Source of the DNA: CAXQZU01 sp964228555
GTDB lineage: Bacteria; Planctomycetota; PLA2; JAEUHO01
Assembly: GCA_964228555.1 (NCBI GenBank)
Contig: CAXQZU010000007.1
Location: forward strand, 1-11,070
Reading direction: 5' to 3'
Length of the DNA: 11,070 nucleotides
The notes under the pieces are model-generated. The model worked only from the letters and a program-made list of their open reading frames with translations. It searched no databases and had not been told where the DNA came from. Position 1 is the stretch's first letter. Each line of letters opens with the position of its first letter. A program made the translations under genes and the position numbers. This document shows, one piece after another, positions 1 through 9,052 of the stretch.

Positions 1-2
1 GC

Positions 3-203
3 CGCTACCTGTGGGACGCTGTCAAGGCGCAAACCATGGTCCACTCGGACGACTTGATCCGCAGCGCAACCTACGAGAAGGCCAAGTGGTGGCTCGAACA
101 GATGCGCAAGGCCGGCGACAAGGGCAGCAACGCGGCCGGCAAATACCCGCGTGTAAACGGGTCCGGCCTGACGCCGCCGCCGGGCGAGGCCGATGGCCGA
201 TGA
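3..203 (+). CDS. C-terminal end of an unidentified, possibly phage-related protein (partial)
   Basis: An open frame enters from the left edge (first whole codon at base 3) and ends at TGA 201-203, giving the last 66 residues of a protein. It starts RYLWDAVKAQTMVHSDDLIR, continues through a helical, lysine-rich stretch (KAKWWLEQMRKAG) and ends in a flexible Gly/Pro tail (NGSGLTPPPGEADGR). I do not recognise a family. Codon use is less extreme than in the chromosomal genes to the right (GTA, CAA, TTG, GCA and AAA occur), which suggests a different origin. Its stop overlaps the next small frame as ATGA (200-203), a usual sign of translational coupling in a compact phage-like operon. That this frame is coding is supported by composition and the coupling only; the phage link rests on its neighbour. 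Confidence 0.55.
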   Translation, partial: RYLWDAVKAQTMVHSDDLIRSATYEKAKWWLEQMRKAGDKGSNAAGKYPRVNGSGLTPPPGEADGR

Positions 204-289
204 CGTGGGACGAGTCGAAGCACCCCCGCGGTCAGCCCGGAAACGCCGGCCAGTTTGGCCCCTGTGGAGGCAACCATGAGCCCTGGTGA
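200..289 (+). CDS. Small phage-like protein with HPRGQPGNAGQF motif
   Basis: This 29-residue frame starts at ATG 200, overlapping the upstream TGA by ATGA. The protein contains WDESKHPRGQPGNAGQFGP. From memory, segments of the form (D/E)xxHPRxxxGxxGQF are common in phage head-morphogenesis (minor capsid) proteins, usually at an internal linker or near the C-terminus, so I read this as phage-derived. At 29 residues it is far too short to be a whole capsid protein. It may be a vestige, a linker piece cut off by decay, or a genuine tiny protein. The next small frame starts at 276, inside its last codons. The motif is seen directly; the phage assignment is inference from family knowledge. Confidence 0.4.
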   Translation: MTWDESKHPRGQPGNAGQFGPCGGNHEPW

Positions 290-455
290 CCCGCCCGACA
301 ATCCGCTCCCGGCCAAGAAGTCCAGCGAGGACGTGCTGCGGCAGAAGTACGCCGAGATGGCGCTGGCGCTCGGGATCCGTCCTTCCGACGTGGCGCCGAC
401 GACGCCCCCGACTTCCACGAAGCCATCTCCCGAGCCGCCCGCGACCACCCGCTAG
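276..455 (+). CDS. Small hypothetical protein, probably truncated by a frameshift
   Basis: This 59-residue frame starts at ATG 276 with a good Shine-Dalgarno GGAGG (266-270) five bases upstream. This start is preferred over an in-frame ATG/GTG at 255, which has no such site. Residues 14-37 form a plausible helix (KKSSEDVLRQKYAEMALALG). From about residue 40 the protein turns into a Pro/Thr-rich tail (APTTPPTSTKPSPEPPATTR), while a different frame over the same bases begins to read like a normal protein. One extra C in the C5 run at 405-409 would join the two frames. I therefore think the visible C-terminus is an artefact of a frameshift (mutation or sequencing error). No family recognised. 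Neighbouring phage-like frames suggest the same origin. Confidence 0.45.
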   Translation: MSPGDPPDNPLPAKKSSEDVLRQKYAEMALALGIRPSDVAPTTPPTSTKPSPEPPATTR

Positions 456-545
456 GCATCGCGGTCACGGTCAAGGGCGGGTCGTCCTGCGCGCATCCCC
501 GCGCCACGCTGATCCGCGAGGACGGCGCTGGCATCGCCAACGCAG
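405..545 (+). pseudogene. Start-less coding-like continuation of the 276 gene in a shifted frame
   Basis: In the frame of base 398 the sequence reads PDFHEAISRAARDHPLGIAV and then VKGGSSCAHPRATLIREDGA, with nearly all codons ending in G or C, yet this frame has no ATG, GTG or TTG start after the TGA at 287-289. It looks like the C-terminal part of the protein begun at 276, displaced by one base near the C5 run 405-409. No stop codon closes it before the protease gene begins at 573; the frame stays open far into that gene by chance of base composition. The original gene therefore seems to have lost its end at a junction near 545-573. No function assigned. Confidence 0.35.
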
Positions 546-560
546 GTGCCGGTGGTTGCG

Positions 561-566
561 TATGCT
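561..566 (+). promoter_or_regulatory. Possible -10 box for a leaderless protease transcript
   Basis: TATGCT lies six bases before the ATG at 573 and fits TANNNT. No purine-rich ribosome binding site precedes that ATG. This is the spacing expected if transcription starts at the A of the start codon, as in leaderless mRNAs. No convincing -35 element is visible. Weak evidence: one hexamer only. Confidence 0.22.
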
Positions 567-572
567 GGTCGC

Positions 573-1928
573 ATGATCCTCTGCGCGCGCCTGCCCGCCG
601 TCTTGGCCGTCCTCCTGTTGCTGGCCGTGCTGCCCGTCGGGCGCGTACTGCCTGCGGCGCGCGCCGACGGCGACCCCGACCTGCGGCGCAACCAGGTGGT
701 GCGCACGGTCGAGCGCGCCAAGCCGGCCGTGGTGAGCGTGCGCACCACGCAGGTGGTCACGCGCCAGCTGGTGGACTGGGACCTCGTCATCCGCGAGGAG
801 CCCACCGAGGTGGAGGGCAGCCTGGGCTCGGGCGTGATCTTCCACCCCGCCGGCTTCGTGATCACCAACGCGCACGTGATCCTGCGCGGCAGCAACTTCT
901 TCGTGCACCCGCCCGGGCAGGAGAAGGCGCAGGGCTGGTCGGCGCTGCCGCTGGCCGTCGACCTCACCAACGACCTCGCCATCCTGCGCATCCTGCCGCA
1001 GGAGGGGCGCCCCGACACCTTCCCCTGGCTGCCGCTGGGCCGCTCCAACGACCTCATGCTGGGCGAGCAGGTGATCGCGGTGGGCAACCCCTTCAAGCTG
1101 GGCCTGAGCGTGAGCACGGGCGTGGTGGCGGGCGTCAACCGCTCGCTCAAGGTGGGCCGCACCACCTTCGACGACTTCATCCAGGTGGACGCCGCCATCA
1201 ACCCGGGCAACTCCGGCGGCCCGCTGCTGGACGTCACCGGCCGCTGGATCGGCGTCACCACCAGCATCTACCGGCGTGTCTACGGCGCCGAGGGCATCGC
1301 CTTCGCCATCCCCACCGACCGTGTGCGCCGGCTGGTGGGCGCGGCGCTCAAGTCGCGCGTGGCCGTCGGCGCGTGGCTGGGCCTGGAGGAGGCCGAGGCG
1401 GCCGACGGCGGCGTCGAGGTGAAGGCCGTGTTCCCGGTGGGGCCCGCGGCGGCCAGCGAGCTGCGCGAGGGCGACCGCCTCGTGGCAGTGGACGGCAAGC
1501 CCACGCCCACCACCTACGACTGGGCGCTGGCCCTGCTGGACGTGCCGGCCGGCCGCGAGGTCGAGGTGCGCGCACGGCGCACGGCCCCCGACGGCACGGC
1601 CACCGACCTGCCGCCCCAGCGCATCCGCTTCGAGCCCATCCCCACCGCCACGCTGGCCCGCGAGCGCCTGGGCCTCGAAGTGTCCGACGTGGGCGACTAC
1701 GAGGCCGGCGTGCTGGTGCGCACCGCCGGCGGCCCCGCCGCCAAGGTGGGCCTGCAGCCCGGCGACGTCATCGTCGGCCTGGGCACGCGCCGCATCCGCC
1801 ACACCGACGACCTGCTCGTCTTCCTCCAGTTCGTGCGCCCCGGCGACCTCGTGGACGTCCACGTGCGCCGCGCCGCCCCCGGCGGCCGCGACGTGCGCGA
1901 GCTGAGCGGCAGCCTCAAGGCGGAGTAG
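573..1928 (+). CDS. Secreted HtrA/DegP-like trypsin-type serine protease with two PDZ domains
   Basis: A 451-residue protein. ATG 573 is chosen because it puts a signal peptide at the very N-terminus: Arg6, a hydrophobic core about residues 8-22, and an ARA|D cleavage site after residue 31. GTG 546 in frame would add nine residues. The trypsin-like domain (about 40-255) shows the catalytic triad: His101 in FVITNAHVIL, Asp134 in LTNDLAILRI and Ser214 in NPGNSGGPLLD. Two PDZ domains follow (about 265-335 and 363-435), each with the hallmark glycine-rich segment (AWLGLEE; LREGDRLVAVDG; LQPGDVIVGLG). This is the HtrA architecture: an ATP-independent periplasmic or extracytoplasmic protease/chaperone in envelope quality control, with PDZ domains binding exposed C-termini. 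Length matches two-PDZ HtrA proteins. DegP, DegQ and MucD cannot be separated here, so no symbol is given. It ends six bases from the convergent membrane-protein gene. No Shine-Dalgarno is visible, and its upstream region is a phage-like remnant. Confidence 0.93.
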   Translation: MILCARLPAVLAVLLLLAVLPVGRVLPAARADGDPDLRRNQVVRTVERAKPAVVSVRTTQVVTRQLVDWDLVIREEPTEVEGSLGSGVIFHPAGFVITNAHVILRGSNFFVHPPGQEKAQGWSALPLAVDLTNDLAILRILPQEGRPDTFPWLPLGRSNDLMLGEQVIAVGNPFKLGLSVSTGVVAGVNRSLKVGRTTFDDFIQVDAAINPGNSGGPLLDVTGRWIGVTTSIYRRVYGAEGIAFAIPTDRVRRLVGAALKSRVAVGAWLGLEEAEAADGGVEVKAVFPVGPAAASELREGDRLVAVDGKPTPTTYDWALALLDVPAGREVEVRARRTAPDGTATDLPPQRIRFEPIPTATLARERLGLEVSDVGDYEAGVLVRTAGGPAAKVGLQPGDVIVGLGTRRIRHTDDLLVFLQFVRPGDLVDVHVRRAAPGGRDVRELSGSLKAE

Positions 1929-1934
1929 GCCGCG

Positions 1935-2621
1935 CTAGCGCAGCGTCACCCGCTTGGTGCCGAGGATGTCGGCGACTTCCTCGTCGGCCTTGCTGATGCG
2001 GAGCACGTTGTCGATGACGATGGGCTGGGGCTCGCGGGGCGTGGTGAGGACGATGCGGCCGGAGTCGGCCAGCAGGCGCTCGAGGACGTCGGGCGTCTCC
2101 TTGAACCAGCGCAGGTCCTCGGTGCTGTAGCGCTTGATGTCGGCGAAGAGGCCGCGGCGGTGGAGCACCTCGTTGTGGCGGAACTCCCAGTAGTCGAAGC
2201 GCGTCTTGATGAAGACCGCCACGTAGAAGATCGAGAAGAGGCCGAAGATGCAGAAGTAGAAGGGGCGGTTCATGTACACGCCCAGGTTGCGGAAGAAGTC
2301 GCTGATGAGCGGCAGGAAGTCGAAGTAGAGGCCGGCGAAGACCAGCAGGCCCAGGAGCGCCAGCACCAGCAGCGAGACCAGCTCGGTGAAGTCGAAGGAG
2401 ATCACCAGCAGGTTGAAGGCGAACACGCACATCCACACGGTGCCGAGGTGCCCGCCGGGGGCCTCGCCCACCACCAGCGCGCCCACCAGCGACACCAGCC
2501 ACAGCGGCCAGAAGAAGATCACCTTCGGGTAGCCGCGCACGATGACCGGGTCGCGGTCCTCGGGGCCGCCGGGGCCGGGCGAGGCGTTCGCCGGGGCGGG
2601 CGTGGGGGAGGGATCGGTCAT
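1935..2621 (-). CDS. Four-helix membrane protein with C-terminal PH-like domain
   Basis: A 228-residue protein. The frame stays open further upstream to 3032, but ATG 2621 is chosen because GGAGG lies at 2628-2632, six bases away, and the sequence upstream is Arg/Pro-rich noise. An acidic, Pro-rich N-terminus (1-25) is followed by four hydrophobic segments at about 33-52, 60-76, 81-99 and 119-138. A soluble tail (about 142-222) contains FRHNEVLHRRGLFADIKRYS, then RIVLTTPREPQPIVIDNVLR. This pattern (strand, arginine turn, DIKRYS, TTP...PIVIDNV, then an EEVADIL helix) resembles the bacterial PH domain (bPH2/YdbT-like) found behind membrane helices. Function is unknown; a cytoplasmic scaffold or lipid/protein-binding role is only inference. 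It is divergent from carB and convergent with the protease; nothing ties it to either pathway. Confidence 0.8.
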   Translation of the reverse strand: MTDPSPTPAPANASPGPGGPEDRDPVIVRGYPKVIFFWPLWLVSLVGALVVGEAPGGHLGTVWMCVFAFNLLVISFDFTELVSLLVLALLGLLVFAGLYFDFLPLISDFFRNLGVYMNRPFYFCIFGLFSIFYVAVFIKTRFDYWEFRHNEVLHRRGLFADIKRYSTEDLRWFKETPDVLERLLADSGRIVLTTPREPQPIVIDNVLRISKADEEVADILGTKRVTLR

Positions 2622-2688
2622 GGGCGGCCTCCACGGGGCCGCGTGCGGTGCGCAGGAGCCTGCGCGGCACGCGTCACGGGGGATGCTA

Positions 2689-2723
2689 CGACGGCGCCGC
2701 CGGGGTGCCCGTGGGCGCCGTCG
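2689..2723. repeat. Perfect 10-bp inverted repeat (stem-loop candidate)
   Basis: CGACGGCGCC (2689-2698) is exactly complementary to GGCGCCGTCG (2714-2723) across a 15-base loop. It sits in the divergent intergenic region, about 68 bases upstream of the membrane-protein start on the minus strand and about 250 upstream of carB. It could fold in the 5' leader of the minus-strand transcript or bind a dimeric regulator. No U-tract follows on either strand, so a Rho-independent terminator is unlikely. Confidence 0.5.
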
Positions 2724-2844
2724 CGGCGCCGGCACGATGCGACGCGCGTGGACCGGCGCCATGCCCCCCGGGCAGCGCCCGCCGCAGGCCCTGCGGGCGG
2801 CCACGCGCCGGGCCTGGACGTGGGCTTGGCCGTGGGGTGGACGC

Positions 2845-2858
2845 GTGCCCGCGGGCAC
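2845..2858. repeat. Perfect 14-bp palindrome upstream of carB
   Basis: GTGCCCGCGGGCAC reads the same on both strands. It ends 115 bases before the carB start, where an operator could lie. In DNA this GC-rich such palindromes arise by chance several times per 10 kb, so the functional reading is weak. Confidence 0.3.
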
Positions 2859-2956
2859 CCCAGCCCTACCCCCCCGGACGGGGCTGCTTGCGGGTATCGT
2901 CCCCGCCGCGCGCGCGCCGCCCGACCGTCGCTCGCGCGCCACCGCCCGACCCCGCC

Positions 2957-2963
2957 GAGGAGG
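2957..2963 (+). promoter_or_regulatory. Ribosome binding site deciding the carB start
   Basis: GAGGAGG lies ten bases before ATG 2974. The carB frame stays open for a further 144 codons upstream without a conserved sequence; this site and the family-typical N-terminus (RRNDIRRILLLGSGPIVIGQ) fix the start. Confidence 0.8.
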
Positions 2964-2973
2964 CACCACGCCC

Positions 2974-6246
<3,273 letters not shown>

Positions 6247-6256
6247 GGCGGGGCCG

Positions 6257-6272
6257 GCGGCCGGGCGGCCGC
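6257..6272. terminator. GC hairpin between convergent carB and pilO-like genes
   Basis: GCGGCC (6257-6262) pairs perfectly with GGCCGC (6267-6272) around a GGGC loop, exactly in the 25-base tail-to-tail gap. It could act as a bidirectional transcript end or mRNA-stabilising hairpin. No U-tract follows on either side, so intrinsic termination is uncertain. Confidence 0.35.
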
Positions 6273-6868
6273 TAGCCCTTCGGCAGCGCCTTGCGCAGCG
6301 CCACCTTCACCGAGGAGCGCCCGATCTTGTGGAACGGGGGCTTGTCGTTGCCCTCGTTGCGCGCCTGCAGCTCCCAGGACAGCTCCATCACGCGGTAGCG
6401 CTGCGAGTTGTCGATGTTGTAGGCCAGCGTGACGAGGTTCTCCAGCGAGGCGCCGGCGGCGTACTCGAAGGTGCGCGTGAGGGTCGTGAAGCCACGGCCC
6501 TTGTTGGGGTCGTTGAGCTCGGCACCCAGCTTGAGCTCGGTCATTCCCGAGCGGGTGGCGATCTGCTTCATCTTCGACTCGCTGATGATCGAGGCCTCGG
6601 CGCCACCCGCCTCCGTGTAGGCCTGCACCAGCTGCTCCACCTCGAACGCAAGGCCGGGGATGTCGTTGGCGCGGTCGTCCACGGTGTTGCGGGCCAGCGT
6701 GGGGCTGAACCAGGTGCGCGCGGACGCGTTGGCCGCCTGCAGCGACTCCAGCTCGTCGGCGCGGCGCAGCCACAGGACGGCCAGCAGCACGACCATGACC
6801 GCGAAAAGGGCGCAGTACCACTTCAGGGGGTCGCCGCGCTGCTTGGTGCCGGCGTCGTCTGCGGCCAT
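6272..6868 (-). CDS. PilO/GspM-like inner-membrane platform protein
   Basis: A 198-residue bitopic membrane protein: a short cytoplasmic N-terminus, one transmembrane helix at about 17-34 (WYCALFAVMVVLLAVLWL), a short heptad-like stretch (RADELESLQAANASAR, 35-51), and a periplasmic domain ending in an alpha/beta fold (AGASLENLVTLAYNIDN; YRVMELSWELQARN). This plan is that of PilO in type IV pili and GspM in type II secretion, which pair with PilN/GspL to form the inner-membrane alignment complex. ATG 6868 shares one base with the stop of the upstream gene (TGATG), and AAGGAG (6882-6877) lies eight bases before it, so the two are translationally coupled. Sequence similarity to PilO/GspM is weak by eye; the assignment rests mostly on topology and on the PilM-PilN-like partner. 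Last gene of its operon. Confidence 0.65.
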   Translation of the reverse strand: MAADDAGTKQRGDPLKWYCALFAVMVVLLAVLWLRRADELESLQAANASARTWFSPTLARNTVDDRANDIPGLAFEVEQLVQAYTEAGGAEASIISESKMKQIATRSGMTELKLGAELNDPNKGRGFTTLTRTFEYAAGASLENLVTLAYNIDNSQRYRVMELSWELQARNEGNDKPPFHKIGRSSVKVALRKALPKG

Positions 6869-8577
6869 CAGTCAGACTCCTTGAAGGTGATCACGAAGGG
6901 CTGCTTGGCGTAGCCCTCCTTGGTGTTCTGGCGCGATTGCGGCTCCAGCATCGACTGCGGGTTCTTGGCGCGGCCGCGCAGGTAGTCGCTCTTGCCGATG
7001 AGCCCGCGCACGGTGTCGAACACCGTGCTCTCGCTGGCGGTGATGGTGAACGAGCAGCGGCGCTCGCTGATGTCCATCTTCTCGATGGCGAACCAGTCGC
7101 CCAGCTCCTCGCGCGGGACCTGGCTGAGCGCCTTGTAGATCTCGTACATCACCTTCGTGGCGCTGGGCACCTCGGGGATGTCCTTGGCCAGGCCCAGGTC
7201 GCCTTGCAGCTTGCGGTGGCGCGCGATGAGGCGGGCGCGCAGGTTGCCGACGCGCGTGTGGTCGGGCGGCTGCGAGGCGGCGAACGCCAGTGCGGCCTTG
7301 TCGGCCGTTGCGGCGTCCTTGCTCTCGATCTGCTGCAGGTACTTGCTCTCGGCGATCTGGAACATGCCGGCGGCGTTCTTGTAGATGCGCGCGTTGATGG
7401 CACGCGCAGCCTCCACCTCGCGGCCGAGGCGGTAGTTGAGGCCCAGCATCAGCAGGAACAGCAGCGTCACCAGCGTGGCCAGCGCCGTGCGCGCCACCTC
7501 GAAGGTGTTGCTGGGGGCGAACTCGTCCTGCAGCAGCTCGATGCCCAGCGGGTTGTGGCCCAGCATGCGCAGCGCGGCGCCGGTGGCGCCCACCAGCCGC
7601 GCGCCCTGCCCGGCGGGCATGCCGCTGGGCGAGCTGCCCGAGGCCGTGACGGGGTCGAGCACCTCGACGGGCAGCCCGAAGCGCTCGGCGAGCGCCTCGG
7701 GCATGCCGGGCAGCAGGGCGCCGCCGCCGCACAGGTAGACCACCGAGGGCGGCGCGTCCTGCCGCAGGCCTGCCAGCGAGCGGATCACCTCGCGGTGCAG
7801 CTTCTTGACCACCTCGGCCTGCGCCTCGCGCGGCACCATGGCCTCGGTCTCGCGCGCCTCGGCCTCGGCCGCCGGCACCAGCAGCTCGGCATCGGCGCGG
7901 CCCAGGCTGCCTGCAGGCATGGCGGGAAGGCTGGCCACGTCCAGCAGCCAGGAGCGCACCATGCGGGGCTTGCCGTCCACCACCAGCATCAGCGCGGTGG
8001 TGTGCGCGCCTACCTCCAGCAGGATGGCGTTGGGCGCCTTCGCGAAGAGGCCCAGCGCTTCCGCGCAGGTGTAGGACGCCGTGGCATCCAGGTCGATGCT
8101 GGCGGGCTCCACGCCGGCCATGCGCATCACGGCCAGCCGCTGCACCAGCTCCTGCTTGGAGGAGGCGAAGATGGTGATGCGGCTGCCTTCCTTGGTCTCG
8201 CCCGTCTTGATCCAGTTGACGACCACCTCGTCCACGGACTGGCTGTGCAGGTGGTGCTCGGCCTCGAACTTCACCACCTTGCGGATCTTCTCGGGCTCGG
8301 CAAAGGGCACGGGCTGCTCGCGGGAGAGCGTGGTGCCGCTGTCGTAGGTGGCGCAGATGTTGTCGCCGCCGAGCCGCAGGCTGGCCAGCGCCTCTTTCAC
8401 GGCGTCGGCCCGCACCCGCTGCGGGTCGTGGCCCTCGGCCTCGGGGCTCCCGGGCGCCGGGGCCGGCGGCAGGTCGCGCACGGCCACGCGCACGACCTTG
8501 AAGGCGCGCGGGCTGCCCGAGAGCTCGACCACCTTGATCGAGTGGCTGCCGATGTCGAGGCCGACGGCCCGCGCCAT
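6868..8577 (-). CDS. PilM-PilN-type fusion protein (type IV pilus/type II secretion platform)
   Basis: A 569-residue protein. Residues 1-345 are an actin-like ATPase fold of the PilM/GspL-cytoplasmic type: phosphate-1 loop VGLDIGSHSIKVVEL (5-19), PilM-type PFAEPEKIRKVVKFEAEHHL (91-110), phosphate-2-like ILLEVGAHTTALMLVVDG (185-202) and adenosine-site VVYLCGGGALLPGM (279-292). A transmembrane helix at about 361-380 and a coiled stretch (385-425) lead into a periplasmic domain (about 470-569) as in PilN or GspL. Thus PilM and PilN, separate in most type IV pilus operons, are one chain here; GspL has the same overall order, so a GspL-like name is also possible. PilM is expected to sit under the membrane and bind nucleotide. 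Start ATG 8577 follows a purine-rich GGGGAGA (8594-8588) about ten bases away. Coupled to the PilO-like gene by a one-base overlap. No assembly ATPase, prepilin or secretin gene is nearby in the window. Confidence 0.85.
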   Translation of the reverse strand: MARAVGLDIGSHSIKVVELSGSPRAFKVVRVAVRDLPPAPAPGSPEAEGHDPQRVRADAVKEALASLRLGGDNICATYDSGTTLSREQPVPFAEPEKIRKVVKFEAEHHLHSQSVDEVVVNWIKTGETKEGSRITIFASSKQELVQRLAVMRMAGVEPASIDLDATASYTCAEALGLFAKAPNAILLEVGAHTTALMLVVDGKPRMVRSWLLDVASLPAMPAGSLGRADAELLVPAAEAEARETEAMVPREAQAEVVKKLHREVIRSLAGLRQDAPPSVVYLCGGGALLPGMPEALAERFGLPVEVLDPVTASGSSPSGMPAGQGARLVGATGAALRMLGHNPLGIELLQDEFAPSNTFEVARTALATLVTLLFLLMLGLNYRLGREVEAARAINARIYKNAAGMFQIAESKYLQQIESKDAATADKAALAFAASQPPDHTRVGNLRARLIARHRKLQGDLGLAKDIPEVPSATKVMYEIYKALSQVPREELGDWFAIEKMDISERRCSFTITASESTVFDTVRGLIGKSDYLRGRAKNPQSMLEPQSRQNTKEGYAKQPFVITFKESD

Positions 8578-8590
8578 GCTTGGGTGGTCT

Positions 8591-8602
8591 CCCCGGCCGG
8601 GG
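8591..8602. repeat. Palindrome covering the pilMN ribosome binding site region
   Basis: CCCCGGCCGGGG is a perfect 12-bp palindrome whose GGGG half forms the start of the purine-rich ribosome binding site of the PilM-PilN gene on the minus strand. If it folded in mRNA it would hide that site; with no loop bases the hairpin would be poor, so a chance origin is likely. Confidence 0.25.
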
Positions 8603-8624
8603 CCGGTTCTAGGGGAAGGAGGGG

Positions 8625-8630
8625 AGTATA
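8625..8630 (-). promoter_or_regulatory. -10 box for the pilMN-pilO operon
   Basis: TATACT on the minus strand (8630-8625) is one base from the TATAAT consensus and stands out in very GC-rich DNA. It lies 47 bases before the PilM-PilN start, in the only sizeable gap upstream of it. No TTGACA-like -35 is seen at 16-18 bases. If used, the leader would be about 40 bases. Confidence 0.4.
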
Positions 8631-8685
8631 GGGCGGCAGGCCCGGCCGCCGCCTTCCGGCGTGCCGGGGTCGTGGCCGCGAGGCC

Positions 8686-9042
8686 TCAGCGACCCTCGCG
8701 GGCGGCAGCGGGTCCCACGATGGCGTCGATGCGCGCCTGCACGCGCTCGCGCAGCACCTCGAAGGCGGCAGGCTGCTGCTCGCGCAGGCGGCGGTAGAGG
8801 GCCACGGTCTCGCGGTCGAACTCCTGCAGGGCCTGCCGCAGCTGGTCGCCCTGCACGGCATCCAGCGCGTAGTACTGCCGGTAGAGGGCCACCTTGGCCT
8901 CGATCGTCGCGTCCAGGCCGCTGGGCGCAGCGGGCTCGGCCAGGCCGGCGTGCAGCGCACGCGCGGCGAACACGCCCAGCGAGAGGCCGGCCAGCAGCAT
9001 CAACACGGCCACGAGCCGCACGCTCAACAGGGGAAGTCGCAT
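8686..9042 (-). CDS. Small membrane-anchored helical protein, possible Spy/CpxP- or CnrX-like sensor
   Basis: A 118-residue protein with an N-terminal hydrophobic helix (about 8-28; signal or membrane anchor) and an extracytoplasmic part that is nearly all helical and charged: EAKVALYRQYYALD (48-61), then long helices 65-90 and 93-108 (DQLRQALQEFDRETVALYRR; FEVLRERVQARIDAIVG). Size, topology and place directly behind a sigma/anti-sigma pair recall the Spy/CpxP/CnrX group of periplasmic stress or metal sensors. However, the only histidine is His31 next to the membrane, there is no cysteine, and no methionine follows the anchor, so CnrX-type metal binding is unlikely; the LTxxQ motif of Spy/CpxP is also not seen. 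ATG 9042 is chosen over GTG 9048 because that GTG is part of a perfect GGAGGTGA Shine-Dalgarno. Two bases separate it from the anti-sigma stop. Confidence 0.7.
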   Translation of the reverse strand: MRLPLLSVRLVAVLMLLAGLSLGVFAARALHAGLAEPAAPSGLDATIEAKVALYRQYYALDAVQGDQLRQALQEFDRETVALYRRLREQQPAAFEVLRERVQARIDAIVGPAAAREGR

Positions 9043-9044
9043 GC

Positions 9045-9052
9045 TCACCTCC
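9045..9052 (-). promoter_or_regulatory. Ribosome binding site overlapping the anti-sigma stop codon
   Basis: On the minus strand GGAGGTGA (9052-9045) matches the anti-Shine-Dalgarno fully. Its last three bases are the TGA of the anti-sigma gene, and it lies five bases (from GGAGG) before ATG 9042. It rules out GTG 9048 as the start and implies tight coupling of the two genes. Confidence 0.75.

Larger units (their letters stand above)
2622..2973. other. Divergent intergenic region between the PH-like membrane protein and carB
   Basis: This 352-base stretch holds no supported gene, although the carB frame stays open through it. It must contain the promoters of both flanking genes. Weak -10-like hexamers are TATCGT at 2895-2900 (+, toward carB) and TAGCAT on the minus strand (2688-2683, toward the membrane protein); neither has a clear -35. 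Two perfect inverted repeats are listed separately. No pyrimidine attenuator, riboswitch or U-rich terminator was recognised. Confidence 0.6.

Noticed and set aside
452..1862. Minus-strand open frames opposite the serine protease
   Set aside because: The plus strand encodes an intact catalytic triad, signal peptide and two PDZ domains; the antisense frames are low-complexity.
1932..1941. Palindrome GCGCTAGCGC between the convergent protease and membrane-protein genes
   Set aside because: It overlaps the membrane-protein stop codon and is short; expected by chance in this base composition.
6247..6271. Intrinsic terminator with U-tract after carB
   Set aside because: Only a GC hairpin is present; no run of T follows on either strand, so only a tentative terminator was listed.
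6937..8631. Long plus-strand open frame opposite the PilM-PilN fusion
   Set aside because: Shadow of a gene with strong motifs on the other strand; the translated protein has no recognisable domain.
8631..8650. GGCGGC/GCCGCC inverted repeat downstream of the small helical protein, as a terminator
   Set aside because: Six-base GC stem without a U-tract in DNA where such pairs are common; not strong enough to call.
9048..9048. GTG 9048 as start of the small helical protein
   Set aside because: The GTG is part of the perfect Shine-Dalgarno GGAGGTGA that serves ATG 9042, leaving no ribosome binding site for GTG itself.
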